A stretch of 28,086 nt of DNA from Haplosporangium gracile. Taxonomy: Eukaryota; Mortierellomycota; Mortierellomycetes; Mortierellales; Mortierellaceae. Each line of letters starts with the position of its first letter. Within the stretch, counting starts at the first letter, position 1. The notes below the pieces were generated by a model. It saw only the letters and a list, made by a program, of their open reading frames with translations, was not told the DNA's origin and searched no databases. Location of the stretch: contig JAAAUF010000400.1 of NCBI GenBank assembly GCA_015499985.1, forward strand, positions 7,565 to 35,650. Reading direction: 5' to 3'. The position numbers were made by a program, and so were the translations under genes. This document shows, piece by piece, positions 17,348 to 28,086 of this stretch.

Positions 17348-19031
17348 ATGGATATCCTTGCCACCTCGTCCACACTATCCTCTGAGGATCCATCAGTCCT
17401 CAAGTCGAGTCAACCGGACGATGACATGACTCCGGTCGACACTCTCAAGACCAGCAGATCTTCATGCTTGCCAAACTTTGTCCGTGTTGATATTGACAGC
17501 TCAAAGTACTTAAAGGACGTTGGTAACACCAGGGGTTCGACCAGCAGTGTGTCACCACACATCCAGGCGTCCGCATACATTAACGACTCAAAAACTCTAA
17601 GTGTACCGACAGGCGACACCAACACTGCTAAACAAAACCACACTGAGCTACACCCTATCAAATCGACCACTCTCCTTTCTACAATTCCTCAAACCGAAAC
17701 GAATAGGTATGCATCCTCATCCATCGTATCAACACCAGCACCAGTAACCATTCTTGCTTTACAGCCAGCATCACCACCGTCTCAATCACAACCAGAAGCA
17801 GAGTCAACAAACCCTTCCTCGAATCCCGTGACTTCCTCTGCGGTTTCAATTCTGTCTGCCTCTGGGACGTTGGTCTCCCACGGAGTCCAAGGACGTCTCT
17901 CGACTTCGACGACTCATCCCCCTCACCCGCTCTCTAGGACTACAACAGCCCACACACTAGCCGTCTCTTCCGTTCCTTTCGACCCACAGCAATTCAAGGC
18001 AACCCTTCAGAAGCTGACCGTCCTCACGGAGCAGTTCGAGACCCTGAACGACCAACTGTTGGATGCCCTGACAAGCTACGACGAATCACGCTTAGGCCTG
18101 GACTTTGAGTCGGTTGCTGGATCTCACTTGACTACAGAGCCCACAACTAAGAACGAAGCGTCTACCGATCTGGAAATCGAGCGTCGAGTGGTTGCTCAAT
18201 CACTTGTGGGACTTATTTTCTCTTCGTGGTCTAGACTCGCAGGAGCTGGATCGACAACGGTGTACCCCATACTGAACCTCCCGATCCAGACGCCGCCTCC
18301 CGCCCAGAAAATGGTGCGGTTAAACAAATCTCAGATCAAGGCTGCCACGCATCTCAAAAATATCGTCGTGGCCTTTTGGAGCGCTCAGAGTAACTTTCAA
18401 GATCGCGCTCAACTCGTTCTGGAAATATTTCAGGTACAGTTTTAAGCTGACCATTCGGCTAATCCGAATGGTGTTGGTCACACAACTAAATACTTCGAGG
18501 AGAAAAAAAAAGTAAGCAGAGATAAACGATAAACATGCTCTTTACTCTCTTTTTTTTTGTTTGTCATTGTGCTTTCTACTGTTCATAGGATCCATCAGAG
18601 TTGGAGGATGAAGGCCGCGTCCGGAGCCTTCGGAGTCGTCACTTGAACAGCCTCCTCTCAACCTCTCTCAGCCCAACAGAAGCAGATCGGCTGAGTGACA
18701 AGTTTGAAAGGGATCAGGACAGGATGACGCAGATCACGGAACGGCTTCAGGGACTATGGCTCGAGATTCTGCTTGTGCTCTCCAAGCCTAGTTCGATCGC
18801 TAACAACAGCAGCAACAAGACAGGAGATGTTTCAGAGAGCGATGAGGACGACAGCGATTCGTTTGGGAAACGGTTCTTTCGTATCGGCAAGAGCAAGCGG
18901 CAGGCCTTCAAGGTAAGTCGTCTCTTCTCACGTCTTCGTGATGCATTCCACTGGTGCTACCCATTAGTGATATCAATCAACTAAGCTCGTTCTCTTCTTC
19001 TATTGCGTCGCAGAACTTTCTCAAGTGGTGA
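17348..19031 (+). CDS. Protein of unknown function (three exons, 475 aa), Ser/Thr-rich N-terminus and helical C-terminal half
   Basis: Proposed exons 17348-18433, 18589-18912 and 19014-19031; all junctions are phase 0 with GT..AG ends. I do not recognise the family. Residues 1-210 are Ser/Thr/Pro/Gln-rich and probably disordered. Residues about 211-255 (FDPQQFKATLQKLTVLTEQ...) look like an amphipathic or coiled-coil helix. A hydrophobic helix follows (VAQSLVGLIFSSWSRLAGAG), then KSQIKAATHLKNIVVAFWSA (about 326-345), then a charged helical exon 2 (RLSDKFERDQDRMTQITERL, LWLEILLVLSKP) and an acidic run SESDEDDSDSFGKR before a basic end KRFFRIGKSKRQAFKNFLKW. No signal peptide or clear membrane segment is seen. 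The frame is open upstream to about 16613, but that part is translated pyrimidine repeat. The ATG at 17348 was chosen because normal composition begins there; earlier in-frame starts (e.g. 16754) cannot be excluded. Confidence 0.72.
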
Positions 19032-19105
19032 AACCGCCCAACAGCATCAGCATCAGCAACACCAACAGCGCCAGCAGCATCAGCGCCAGCACCATGTACA
19101 ATAAT
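19032..19105 (+). repeat. CAGCAT/CAACAG repeat in the 3' UTR of the orphan gene
   Basis: Directly after the stop (19029-19031) comes a run of CAG, CAT, CAA and CGC triplets. In the +1 frame relative to the gene it reads as a Gln/His/Arg-rich peptide ending at a stop near 19105, resembling the tail of the J-protein upstream. Confidence 0.7.
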
Positions 19106-19110
19106 CTTGT

Positions 19111-19116
19111 AATAAA
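19111..19116 (+). terminator. Candidate polyadenylation signal (AATAAA) for the orphan gene
   Basis: Exact AATAAA 80 bases after the stop, inside TTGTAATAAATATC, and 128 bases before the next start codon. The position is favourable. Confidence 0.5.
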
Positions 19117-19243
19117 TATCAGCTCAATCAGTGTGACTTGAAAAAACATGGATGTGCTGGAAAATCACCAAAAGGGGCGACGACCACTCTAGAACCTTTG
19201 ATCTGTTCTTTGCTTTGACATCACGAAACTGGATCACGACAGC

Positions 19244-21654
19244 ATGGCATCGATTCCTCGATGGAGCAAAGCTAGGATCAGTGGCATCAATACAATCCTT
19301 TCAATGGCTTCTTCTGCAGGAACTCCTAGGAGACGATTTCACATCTGCCACTCTCTGCGCGCTGCAACGGCCCAAGGACGACCTACAGAGCTGCGATACA
19401 CAGAAACTCACCTCGACACCATCTTTGCCCTCTCGACTCACCCTGGAAAAGCTGGCATTGCTGTAGTTCGTGTCTCTGGACCTCAGGCGAAATTAGTATG
19501 TGCCTCAGCTATGCTAGGCAAGAGAAGCAGGACGATTTTTGAAGGGGAGTCCCTCTGTGGGTATTCATTAACTACGGTCGGTTACAATGGCATAATAATA
19601 GGTTTTAAAGAGTATGACACTTGCAAAGTCGCCATTTCCCAAGCCAAGGCAGGCTGTCACCAGAAGATTACTGTGCCCTCAGTCAAAGGAGCTCCTGGAC
19701 AAAGGAATGGTTGTCTGGTTCCCAGGTATTGCGAGCGTGATGGTTCAACGGCGTCACATACTCGTGAAACAGATCAAACTCAGTAGAGGAGGCCTACCTA
19801 ACGAAGGCCTGATCACTATGATCCTTTATTTTCACATTAGGTCCCAGGAGCTTCACTGGCGAAGACAGTGTCGAATTTCATTGTCATGGAGGCAAAGCTG
19901 TTGTTGACGGAGTCCTTCAAGGAATAGGAAACACAGGACCACACATCCGCCTGGCCGAGCCAGGAGAGTTCTCACGAAGGTAACTATTTGCACTTTTTGC
20001 GGACGAAGAGAAAACTCGACACACAACGTTAACCGCGTTATTTTGACTTCGATATCATAGGGCGTTTGAAAACAACAAGCTGGACTTGACGGAGGTCGAG
20101 GGACTCGCTGATCTTCTCAATGCAGAGACAGAAGCTCAGAGGCGTTTGGCACTGAGGCAAGCAGATGTAAGTCGTCTTTTGATGGGCGCAAGTTCATACT
20201 ATGACAGCTATTTCACAATAACTTGACCATGAAACTGATCTCATTGTGTCAAACGGTATAAGGGAGGACTGAAGAACTTGTATGAGACGTGGCGGACGCA
20301 GCTGATTAAGAGCATGGCCCTTATTGAGGCACTAATTGACTTTGGTGAGGACGAAAACATCGAGGACAACGTCTATGACAACGGTACGGTGCGGATGTCA
20401 TGCTTTTCTTTATCATTTTGGTCCCAGCCAGCATTCTATCCGTTTCACATTCTAATACCCAACTATGCCCTCAGTCGTCGCCAAAGTAAAGACACTTCGT
20501 AGGGACATTAGGAAACATACGGATGACGATCGATGTGGCGAGATTTTACGCGACGGTATCCATGTAACTATCCTTGGCCCACCCAACGCCGGAAAGAGTA
20601 GCTTCTTGAACTTTATTAGTAAGTAGTTCACCATGGTATCGACTGCTCGCTCCACCGTAATGTTATGCATCAATTCAGTCTTTAACCACAATACTTGTCA
20701 TTGGCAACGATATAGCGAAAAGGCAGGCGGCGATTGTGTCTCCTATTCCAGGAACAACACGCGATGTGGTGGAGGTGTCGCTGGACATTGGCGGGTATCC
20801 AATCTTGATTGGCGACACAGCGGGACTGAGGTCGTCCCTGGACGAGATTGAGATGGAAGGCGTTCGGAGAGCGCAGGATCGGATTCGGCTGGCCGATATC
20901 AACATTGCGATCCTTCCAGCGACAGACTTTATGGGCTCAGACGAAGTTATTGGTGGTGATGGCGCTGGTGTAGACCCTATTGTGCTTGATGCTGTGAGGA
21001 AGAATCCAAAGACCATGGTCTTGATCAACAAGATGGACCTCCCCGGACTCGACAGTGACATAGCCATGGCAGCAGTCAAGTCTGTATTATGGGGCGATAC
21101 AAAGCAAAGTTTAGACGATGAGAGTGATATGCAACGCAGGCTATGGGCCGTCTCCTGTCAGACAGGGGATGGTATTGGACAGTTCCTCCAAGACTTTATC
21201 AAGATCCTTAAAGACAGGTGCGCCGCCAAAATTACTCCACGGCAAGTTTTGAGGCATTTGGGTGAGAGTGAAGATATAGTTTTTCTAACGATTACCTTGC
21301 CTTGATACGTTTTCATGTAGGTTCGAAAGTAGCGTGTCAAGCAGCACGTCCATCACACAGTACAGACACCGGAAGCACCTCGAGAACTGTATCCAGTCTC
21401 TCGACGCATTCTTAGGTATTAACCTCCTTTTCTGAGCTTATTTTTGTGCGTGCTACCCTTTTTATCCACGGACATTAATATTTTTTTTCTTTTGTTGTTT
21501 TTCTTTCGATGCGATAGACCTTAGTGCGGATGACATTGTTCTGGGTGCAGAGGAACTTCGCCACGCTGCGTCAGACCTTGGAAGGATCACTGGCAGGGTG
21601 GATGTGGAGGAGGTACTCGATGTCGTATTTCGTGAGTTCTGCATAGGCAAATAA
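19244..21654 (+). CDS. MSS1: Mitochondrial tRNA-modification GTPase MSS1/GTPBP3 (MnmE/TrmE family; nine exons, 536 aa)
   Basis: Proposed exons: 19244-19495, 19611-19725, 19841-19979, 20061-20166, 20263-20383, 20475-20618, 20716-21217, 21321-21415, 21518-21654; phases all match. With its partner MTO1/GidA the enzyme installs the 5-carboxymethylaminomethyl (or taurinomethyl) group on wobble uridine of mitochondrial tRNAs. The N-terminus is Arg/Ser-rich and nearly free of acidic residues, as expected for a mitochondrial presequence. Next comes the formyl-THF-binding TrmE domain: [63 protein letters not shown]. The G domain follows: G1 GPPNAGKSS (279-287), G2 GTTRD (305-309), G3 DTAGL (326-330), G4 NKMD (397-400). 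The protein ends in FCIGK with the conserved C-terminal Cys (C533). Length matches yeast Mss1 (526). All catalytic motifs are present. Intron 7 (21218-21320) has a weak GTGCGC donor but is the only in-phase choice found. Confidence 0.95.
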
Positions 21655-22423
21655 GAATAATACAAAAAATTATTCACAACGAACCGTAGATCCGATCATT
21701 CACACATATATACAGCACGCACACTGTCACCGTTCGTCGTGAGTGATTCACAGTCGGAAAGGCGAAAGTAGTAACAGTGGGCGATGGTTCTTCTTCTTTT
21801 TACTTCTTACTCCTTTCCTTCCCTTCATGGTTTTTTTCCGAACGCCAACAAGCAATAAACTGCTTTTTTTGTACACTTTACTTATGTCGTGACCCCTTTG
21901 ACAAGGATCGAATAGACACCTGGCCGTTTCAATGAAGCCATTGCTGAATTCCAACGGTGTCAGGCACAACAACAGGATGACCTTTTTGATCCCAACCTGC
22001 GTGGTTCTTTCGCTCATCTTCAGATCCAGTTATCTTTTTTTCTTTGTTGTTGCGAGAAAGAAGAGGAGAGAGGCAGCTATTCCTTCATTCATGAGTAACC
22101 CTGTTACCATTTCACTCTTCTTTCCTTTCCTCTTTGCTTTCCTCTTCTTCCCCTGCTTGCCATTTCCGCCTCTTTCTTTTCTTCTTTCTCTCGTTCACTG
22201 ATTTCCTTTTCTCCTTTACTCCCCGTTACACCTTTTTGACAAGACGCAACTTTCTCTCACCTTCGTTCCCTCTTCCTTTTTCTTCCTCTCTACTCCACTC
22301 ACTTCACAACCTCTCCATATACCCTCTCTCCCTATCTTTGACTTTCATACTTCACCCACAATTCGATATACTCTCAACCTGTAACTTCCCCTTTTTTCAT
22401 CCAAAACAATAACAAAGAGAGAG
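21655..22423. other. Intergenic: MSS1 3' flank and permease leader
   Basis: No gene is supported. The left third contains an AATAAA at 21854. From about 22035 to 22423 the + strand is strongly C/T-rich with a run of CTCTCC/CTTTC motifs, like the leaders of the orphan and J-protein genes, and ends in AACAAAGAGAGAG before the permease ATG. Confidence 0.5.
21854..21859 (+). terminator. Candidate polyadenylation signal (AATAAA) for MSS1
   Basis: Exact AATAAA about 200 bases after the MSS1 stop. Fits a poly(A) signal by sequence, but the distance is longish and other AATAA-like strings lie nearer the stop (21650-21665). Confidence 0.3.
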
Positions 22424-25400
22424 ATGGTAGATTGCCCTTCAAACGAACCTGCGTTGGATCGACAACTCCCTTTCAGCATCACGCGTATCCGAAGCGGACA
22501 GCGTATGTGGTCAGACCCCATCGTCCCAGCAACAAATCGACTAGACCTCACTCACCAGCAGCACCACACCTTTGCCCTCGCCCATTTCCCTCGATATTCT
22601 TCACAGGAGATTGCAAGCGATCAAACGGCCATTTCACCCATCGCAGCTGCTGTCTGCCGGGATATCCCTCTACGACCTCTACCTTCGGCTCTCATGGCCC
22701 ATTGCAGGAATGGTGGAGCACATCCTATTGTTCATAGTGGTAGTGCCGGTCATCTAGGCAGACACTACAATGGTAACATCATCAGTAGTATACATGACCT
22801 TGATATCTATGAAGATGACCCACATGGACATGATGCATACGCGACTCACTCGGCTCCGCGATTGATGAGACAGGCGCCCAGGTTGCTCAGCCTCGACGAC
22901 TACAACCTTATTTCACTAGGATACAAACCGGTAAGCGTCCATAATGCTTCGTTATCGTTATATCTCGAGAATTAAGTCATCATAACTAACAATATTCTCT
23001 TCGATATATAGGTCATGGCGAGGAAGCTACCATGGGTGGCGGTGACCGGAGTAGCCCTCACGGCGACCAATGTCTTCAGTGGCATCATTCCTTTGTACGG
23101 ACTGGCCCTCACGAACGGAGGGCCTGCCTGGGCGACATGGAGTTTTTTCGTTATCGGGTTGATGTCTATCGCCGTGACACTATGTCTCTCTGAACTTGCA
23201 TCGGCCTATCCCACTACAGCAGGAGTGCATCATTGGGTGTATCAATTAGGGTCCGCAAAGAGGCGAGCGTATCTGTCATGGATGGTCGGATGGTTCACCA
23301 TTGTCAGCGCTGTAAGAATCATGCAATGCCATTACGGAATAGATACAGCCATACACCGTCCCATTCCATTTCATTACCTGTGTTAATTGTGTGAACATGG
23401 AGGGTATATTCGCCTTTTTTTTTTGTTCTACAAGCTAACAATCTTTTTGTTTTTCCTTCCCTCATTTTTTCCCCCTTTCTTTCTCTCTCCATACTTCTGG
23501 GGCTGTTCCTTCGATAGGTGACCGTAACGGCATCGGTCGCGTTCTATTTCTCCTCGGTGCTGGGACAACTATTACTGTCGTTGCACAAGACTTCGCTCAC
23601 ACCTGCAATGCTGGTGATGTTCCATCTGGGTGTTCTTTTCGCTTGGCAAGCAATAAACCTGATGCCTATCCGCCCAATAGGTTATCTCTCTATCATCTCA
23701 GGTAAGCATCCGATTCAAATGCATCCTTTCTTTTCCCTGTAAAAATAATCACGTCTCACTAACCGCCTCTATTTTGTCTATATGCATTTTTTTGATTTTG
23801 TTTTTGTGAAACAAAGGTGTGTTTGTAGTTACGTTGGCAGTAGCGTTGATCAGTGTGATGCTGTCATTGGCAGGAATCGAGTCGTCGCTGGCCCAAGTCC
23901 CCTTTACTGCCGTTCTAAACTATTCTGGAAGTTCCAGTGCTGTTTATGCAGCACTGAGCAGCACTCTTATGGGTTCGTTTGTCTTTTGTCCTCAAGACAC
24001 CATTATTCGGATGGTAAGCACTTCTCTTTTTTATTCATGCCACAACAAATAGAATTTTGCTCTATTTCCCAACTTGCTGCATAACTGACAAACTGGCCAA
24101 AAACTTTTCTCGTTTTATATGTAGACGGAGGAGAGTAGACGACCGGAGAGGGTGTTGCCCAAGCTGATGGTGGGGTCGACAGTGTCGAATCTGCTGATTG
24201 GCCTACCTCTTATCATTACCCTAAACTACGGGATCGTCAAGACCATCAAGGGTCTCCTAGATGAGTCTGTTCCTAGCATCAAGATCATCCTCGTAAGTCA
24301 AACGATCTGACAAGACATTTTCTACACGCGCTAATTGGTAGATGTGAAACAACACGCGCAGTTAACCTTGATCCTTACTTCTTTTTTATGCTTGTATGGT
24401 GCTTTAGTCGACGATAGGCGATTCGACAGGGACAGTGTTTGTGGCCTTTGTGTTGACAGCCATCTTCTTCACCGGCCTGATGCGCCTCTCAACCGCAACT
24501 AGGACAGTTTATTCATTTGCGCGCGATGGAGGTGTCCCTCACTCGTCCTATTGGAACCACCTCCATCCGCGACGAAAGATCCCTCAACGTGTGTCCTGGT
24601 TGGTCACCATTGCCTCCATGTGCTGTATTTTCCCTTTCTTCTGGGGAAACTCTGTTGCCTTTCAGTGGATATCGAGTCTTGGCTGCATCACCGCCAACAT
24701 CAGCTTTGGTGAGTGTCCATACCATCCTTTACTTTTCTATTTTTTGTTAATATTTTTCAAACACAAGGAGACAAAACTAACGTTCTACTTGATATTAGTT
24801 GTTCCTCTATGTATGAGATTAACACACGAAGGAAGTCTCCACTTCATTCCAGGAAATTTCACCCTCGGCCGCTGCTCAAAACCCCTCCACATCCTCTCAA
24901 TCATTTGGCTCTCATTCCTCTCCCTCATCCTAATGTTTCCTTCCACTATCCCCGTCACAAAGAACAACTTCAATTATGCGCCCGTCGTCCTGGTCATCCT
25001 CACAATCGTCTTTGTAGTCTCCTGGTTCAAAGCAAGGACCGATTTCACGGGTGGTGCCAAGGATATCAGTCGTGCCTCGCATCGTATGCCTGCCCGTCGG
25101 TCCTTGGAGGATATTTATCCTTGGAAATCACCCTCGTATTCGCAGTTGATTCCTGGGTTGGTATCTGCCCCTGGATCATTGCCGTCGTTTCATGAGCCTC
25201 CTTCGGAAGAAACAATTCGAAGATTCAAATCCGTTGACAAAAAGGCGAGAAGTAGGATCTCTACTAATGGGCATAACAAGATCCTTCCAGAACCGGTTAC
25301 CTTTCCACAGCCTCGTCATCCTACATCGCTGACTCCTCCCAGACGAGATCCCATGACTTCGTCAGCGTCGTGCAAGATGCTTCAACACCAAGATCAGGCG

Positions 25401-27677
25401 ACGGCAGGAGGCGAAGGAACAGCCTCATGGCTAAGTCAAAGAGACCAGCTTCGTGGCCAAGCACCCAACCTGACCATGAACACAATTACCTCCGTACAAA
25501 GCCATCCAGACTCGATCCTTGGGATCCCCTTCTCCGAATCACCAGAGATGATGCATCAAGCGCTCAGTATCCAGAACTCCAGCGGCAGCAGCAGCCCGTC
25601 CTCGACTTCATCACCTCCACCAGCGCTATCATCGACTCGCTCCCTTGCGACCGGCGGCTCTCAAAGCCCCGACAGTTCCACTAAGGCTCCATCGGGATTG
25701 TTTCTGACACGGCCCTTTGGACTCATAACAACAAAAACCGATGCTATTGTCCCCGAGATTTTAATCGCTCCGCCGATAACCAACAACAGTACGATCGAAA
25801 GTACCACGGTCACGCCTCGTCGCGGGCGTCCTCTTATCCAGAAGGCAACAACTACTCGTGCTGCTGCCGCTGCTGCTGGTTCTGGTGATGACAGGGTGAT
25901 GATGGCTTCGAGTCAATGGCCTGTTACTTTAGAGACCTCCAGCCACTCTTTAAAAGCAATCGATAGTTTCTTCAAGCTGAGACAAGGACTGAGCAATATT
26001 ATCACCTTGGGCAAAAACAAGGTCACCGCCAGCATGACCACGAGCCCCGGAAAGGTTAACCGTCTCCGAACTGGTAAAAATCGAGCACCAACGCCCTACC
26101 CTTCCAGCCTAGTGGATCCGACCGAGGACTCTGCAGTGTCCGACTATGCCGTCTCGATGACAGACGACTCCCACCCACCCAAGACTGTCTTGAAACTCTC
26201 CCCACCTTCACCATTCCTTCATCATCTCCACCACAGCGGCAGTGGGTATGGAGGAAACGGATACTCGATCGAGGAAATTGTCGACAACACCAGTATCACA
26301 CTCGCAGCCCTCCCCTCCATCTTTCAGTTCCCAACTCTGGATCGTTACCCTTTGATCAAGTCCCCGTCAACCATGGATTCCGGAATTGATGTACCAGGAG
26401 GCGATACCACTGCTGCTGGTGATGCTGGTGACCGAAGACCGTCCAACATCGCAGCCATTCGTCCAATGATGCTCCCCTTGAGCCGCACACGCACCATACA
26501 GGCCACCAGCCAAGCACACACCTACACATCATCTCTCAATGGCGACAACGACGATGATGGAGATTTCGAAAGACAGCTCGCAAAAGCAGACGAGTTTTAC
26601 GAGAATGAGTATCATCATGATTATCCCGTTATCTCCATCTCCAACAACCGTCTCAACTCTCCCTCCCCGACTTCTAATGCCGGTGTCGGCGTTAGCGGTA
26701 ATAGCCTCTTCCGCCTCCCTAACCGTGATATCGGAGCCTCTTCTACCCCTTCGCTGGGACTAACACTGTCTGGTGGAAATAATAGTAGTGGTGGCATGAT
26801 CCAGTCATCGTCCTTGTTGATTCACTCCGCCAGCCCGGCAGCAGCCCCAGCCACCGTCATGGCACCCGCTAGCCCAAACCACCATCAACAGGATTGCAAA
26901 CAGTCCACCATGCACCACCACAACCAATCGCACCACCAGTCCTCCTACATCGAACGCCACGACCCCATCGGGCGCCTCCTCCTCCTCAAAACCCAACAAC
27001 AACAAATCAGCACCACCCCTAACGACCCAACCTCTCAACAACAACTCGAATCCGCCATCAACCCAGCCCTCAAATTCCTCCGACGCACCCGAACAGTCGC
27101 CAACTGGGCCCAAGAACAATCACGGATCCAGGAGAAGCGCGCTCGACATTATGCGCGGATCCGGGCATTGAGAAAGTTACGGAAACAGGACCCTACAGCG
27201 ACTCTTTCAACTCGTTTGTCTTCTGAATCGTCATTTTCGGATTTTTCGTCATTGTCGTCGTTTTCTACTTCAACTTCATCCGCCTCGGCGTCGGATGCTG
27301 CGACCTCAAAGTTTGTCCCCGAGTCTCCTCAACAATATCGCCATCGACAACAACCCTCGATCCAGGCAAGAACCACATCGCCACCATCATCCTCATCCAT
27401 CCCTCGAGAAAAGCTTAGCATCAACACCAACTTTGGCGAAGGCAAGATGCTCACTTTTCCACGCCGCTTTATCAATAACAGAAATGACAGAGGATTAGCC
27501 ATCGACTCGATGATGATGGAGGATTTTCAATTGAACCAACGGACGCGTCTCGCGATGTTGATTCAAGAAGAGGACGAAGACGAGGAGGAGGAACCGGGAC
27601 TGTATATCGATACGGATGATGTTTTGAGCCCTTCGATGGAGATCGAGAGTCTCGGAGCTGGCGTCGGACGACTCTGA
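22424..27677 (+). CDS. APC-superfamily amino acid/choline-type permease with about 870-residue C-terminal tail (seven exons, 1511 aa)
   Basis: Proposed exons: 22424-22930, 23012-23311, 23518-23701, 23817-24013, 24125-24292, 24408-24708, 24799-27677; phases match. Fungal members of the amino acid/choline transporter group import GABA, choline or amino acids across the plasma or vacuolar membrane; the substrate cannot be told here. Residues 1-153 are a hydrophilic N-terminus. LLSLDDYNLISLGYKP (about 154-169) is the usual pre-TM1 motif. About 12 hydrophobic segments span residues 172-630, including TATNVFSGIIPLYGL (TM1), CLSELASAYPTTAG, a loop EESRRPERVLPKLM, and YSFARDGGVP (the conserved cytoplasmic loop). 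FTGGAKDI near 640 ends the family domain. Normal members stop about here (500-600 aa). This frame continues, without a stop, for some 870 residues rich in Ser/Thr/Pro, with a His/Gln block, a basic helix (EKRARHYARIRALRKLRKQ, about 1328-1346), poly-Ser and an acidic end (EEDEDEEEEPG, about 1475). The 90-nt intron 24709-24798 has no in-frame stop. Confidence 0.9.
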
Positions 27678-28086
27678 ATGAAGTAATACGTGCAAACACA
27701 GTGAGGTGTCGTTTTTATATATATTTGTTTTTTTCTCCTTGCATTTTGTCGCCTAGTTTTTTCATACTGATCTTTTCTTTGTTAAATTAATGATAATATA
27801 TATCACCTTCTTCGACGCTTCAAGATGAAGATGGGTGGTAAAATGACCTTCCTATCAACGACACCAAGGTATATAAACAAAAAATAGGCGAATTCAAAAA
27901 ACGGGAGTTGTCTATTTGACAGCCCGAATTATTCAACAGACCCCTCCGATTTCCGCACTAAGTCCGTGTAACTCACTTTTTTTTGTTTTCAAGACAAAAA
28001 TGTGCACAGGAGAGGCCAAACTCATTGAGACAACTTGCTTTCCTTTGCGCTCCCTCGAAGCATCATTTGTGCACCCTCAGAGGTGA
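27678..28086. other. Intergenic 3' flank of the permease gene
   Basis: No coding feature is seen in the last 409 bases. It is AT-rich with T-runs at 27728 and 27978. A TATATAAA at 27870-27877 could be the TATA box of a + strand gene starting beyond the window. Confidence 0.4.
27870..27877 (+). promoter_or_regulatory. Possible TATA box (TATATAAA) of an off-window gene
   Basis: Exact TATATAAA in the terminal intergenic stretch. No start codon with a supported frame follows within the window, so the assignment rests on sequence only. Confidence 0.2.

Noticed and set aside
19244..21654. Bacterial or endosymbiont origin of the MnmE gene
   Set aside because: Eight spliceable introns and a presequence-like N-terminus show a nuclear gene for the mitochondrial enzyme, not bacterial DNA.
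22432..22757. Alternative frames over permease exon 1
   Set aside because: The frame starting at 22424 leads in phase 0 into the conserved SLGYKP / MARKLPW junction; the others do not connect to the transporter.
26805..27119. Minus-strand Gly/Val-rich frame in the permease tail
   Set aside because: Shadow of His/Gln/Pro codons in the tail; no independent support.
1..28086. CRISPR array, transposon, tRNA or rRNA genes
   Set aside because: No regularly spaced repeats, transposase or reverse transcriptase sequences, terminal repeats or cloverleaf-like segments were noticed. This was by eye, so a tRNA scan would be the decisive test.

Overview
The window reads as nuclear DNA from a filamentous fungus. 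Every intron-containing gene is cut by short introns (about 65-160 bp, GT..AG), intergenic DNA is rich in pyrimidine tracts, and the proteins carry long Ser/Thr/Pro, Gln/His and Asn runs. A full-length nicastrin is present. From general knowledge, the gamma-secretase subunits are missing from the familiar ascomycete yeasts and moulds, so I infer an early-diverging lineage, Mortierella-like or another Mucoromycota. That placement is inference, not something read directly.

Layout, left to right: (1) 237-3212 (+) nicastrin, nine exons, 706 aa with a signal peptide and a C-terminal membrane anchor. (2) 3930-5420 (+) a DNAJC9-type J-domain histone co-chaperone, single exon, whose HPD motif reads LPD and which has a long Gln/His tail. 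(3) 5765-13686 (-) DOP1, a giant trafficking protein, 21 exons and 1975 aa, convergent with the J-protein. (4) 14343-15581 (-) a secreted protein of unknown function with a Pro/Ala/Glu repeat stalk. (5) 17348-19031 (+) an unrecognised 475-aa protein behind a long, partly duplicated pyrimidine-rich leader. (6) 19244-21654 (+) mitochondrial tRNA-modification GTPase MSS1/GTPBP3 (MnmE family), nine exons, 536 aa. (7) 22424-27677 (+) an amino acid/choline-type APC permease with a tail of about 870 residues, seven exons, 1511 aa.

The exon joins were derived by hand. For the four multi-exon conserved or long genes (nicastrin, DOP1, MSS1, permease), reading phase is preserved across every junction and total lengths divide by three. 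The weakest junctions are DOP1 intron 1, DOP1 intron 5 and MSS1 intron 7.

The genes do not form an obvious pathway cluster. Nicastrin, DOP1 and the permease all concern the secretory/endosomal membrane system, MSS1 acts in mitochondria and the J-protein is expected in the nucleus. This looks like ordinary fungal gene order rather than a mobile island. I found no tRNA, rRNA, CRISPR array or transposon. The most notable observations are the fungal nicastrin, the degenerate J-domain motif, the oversized permease tail with a stop-free 90-nt intron, the repeat-bearing secreted protein and the orphan gene with its duplicated leader.
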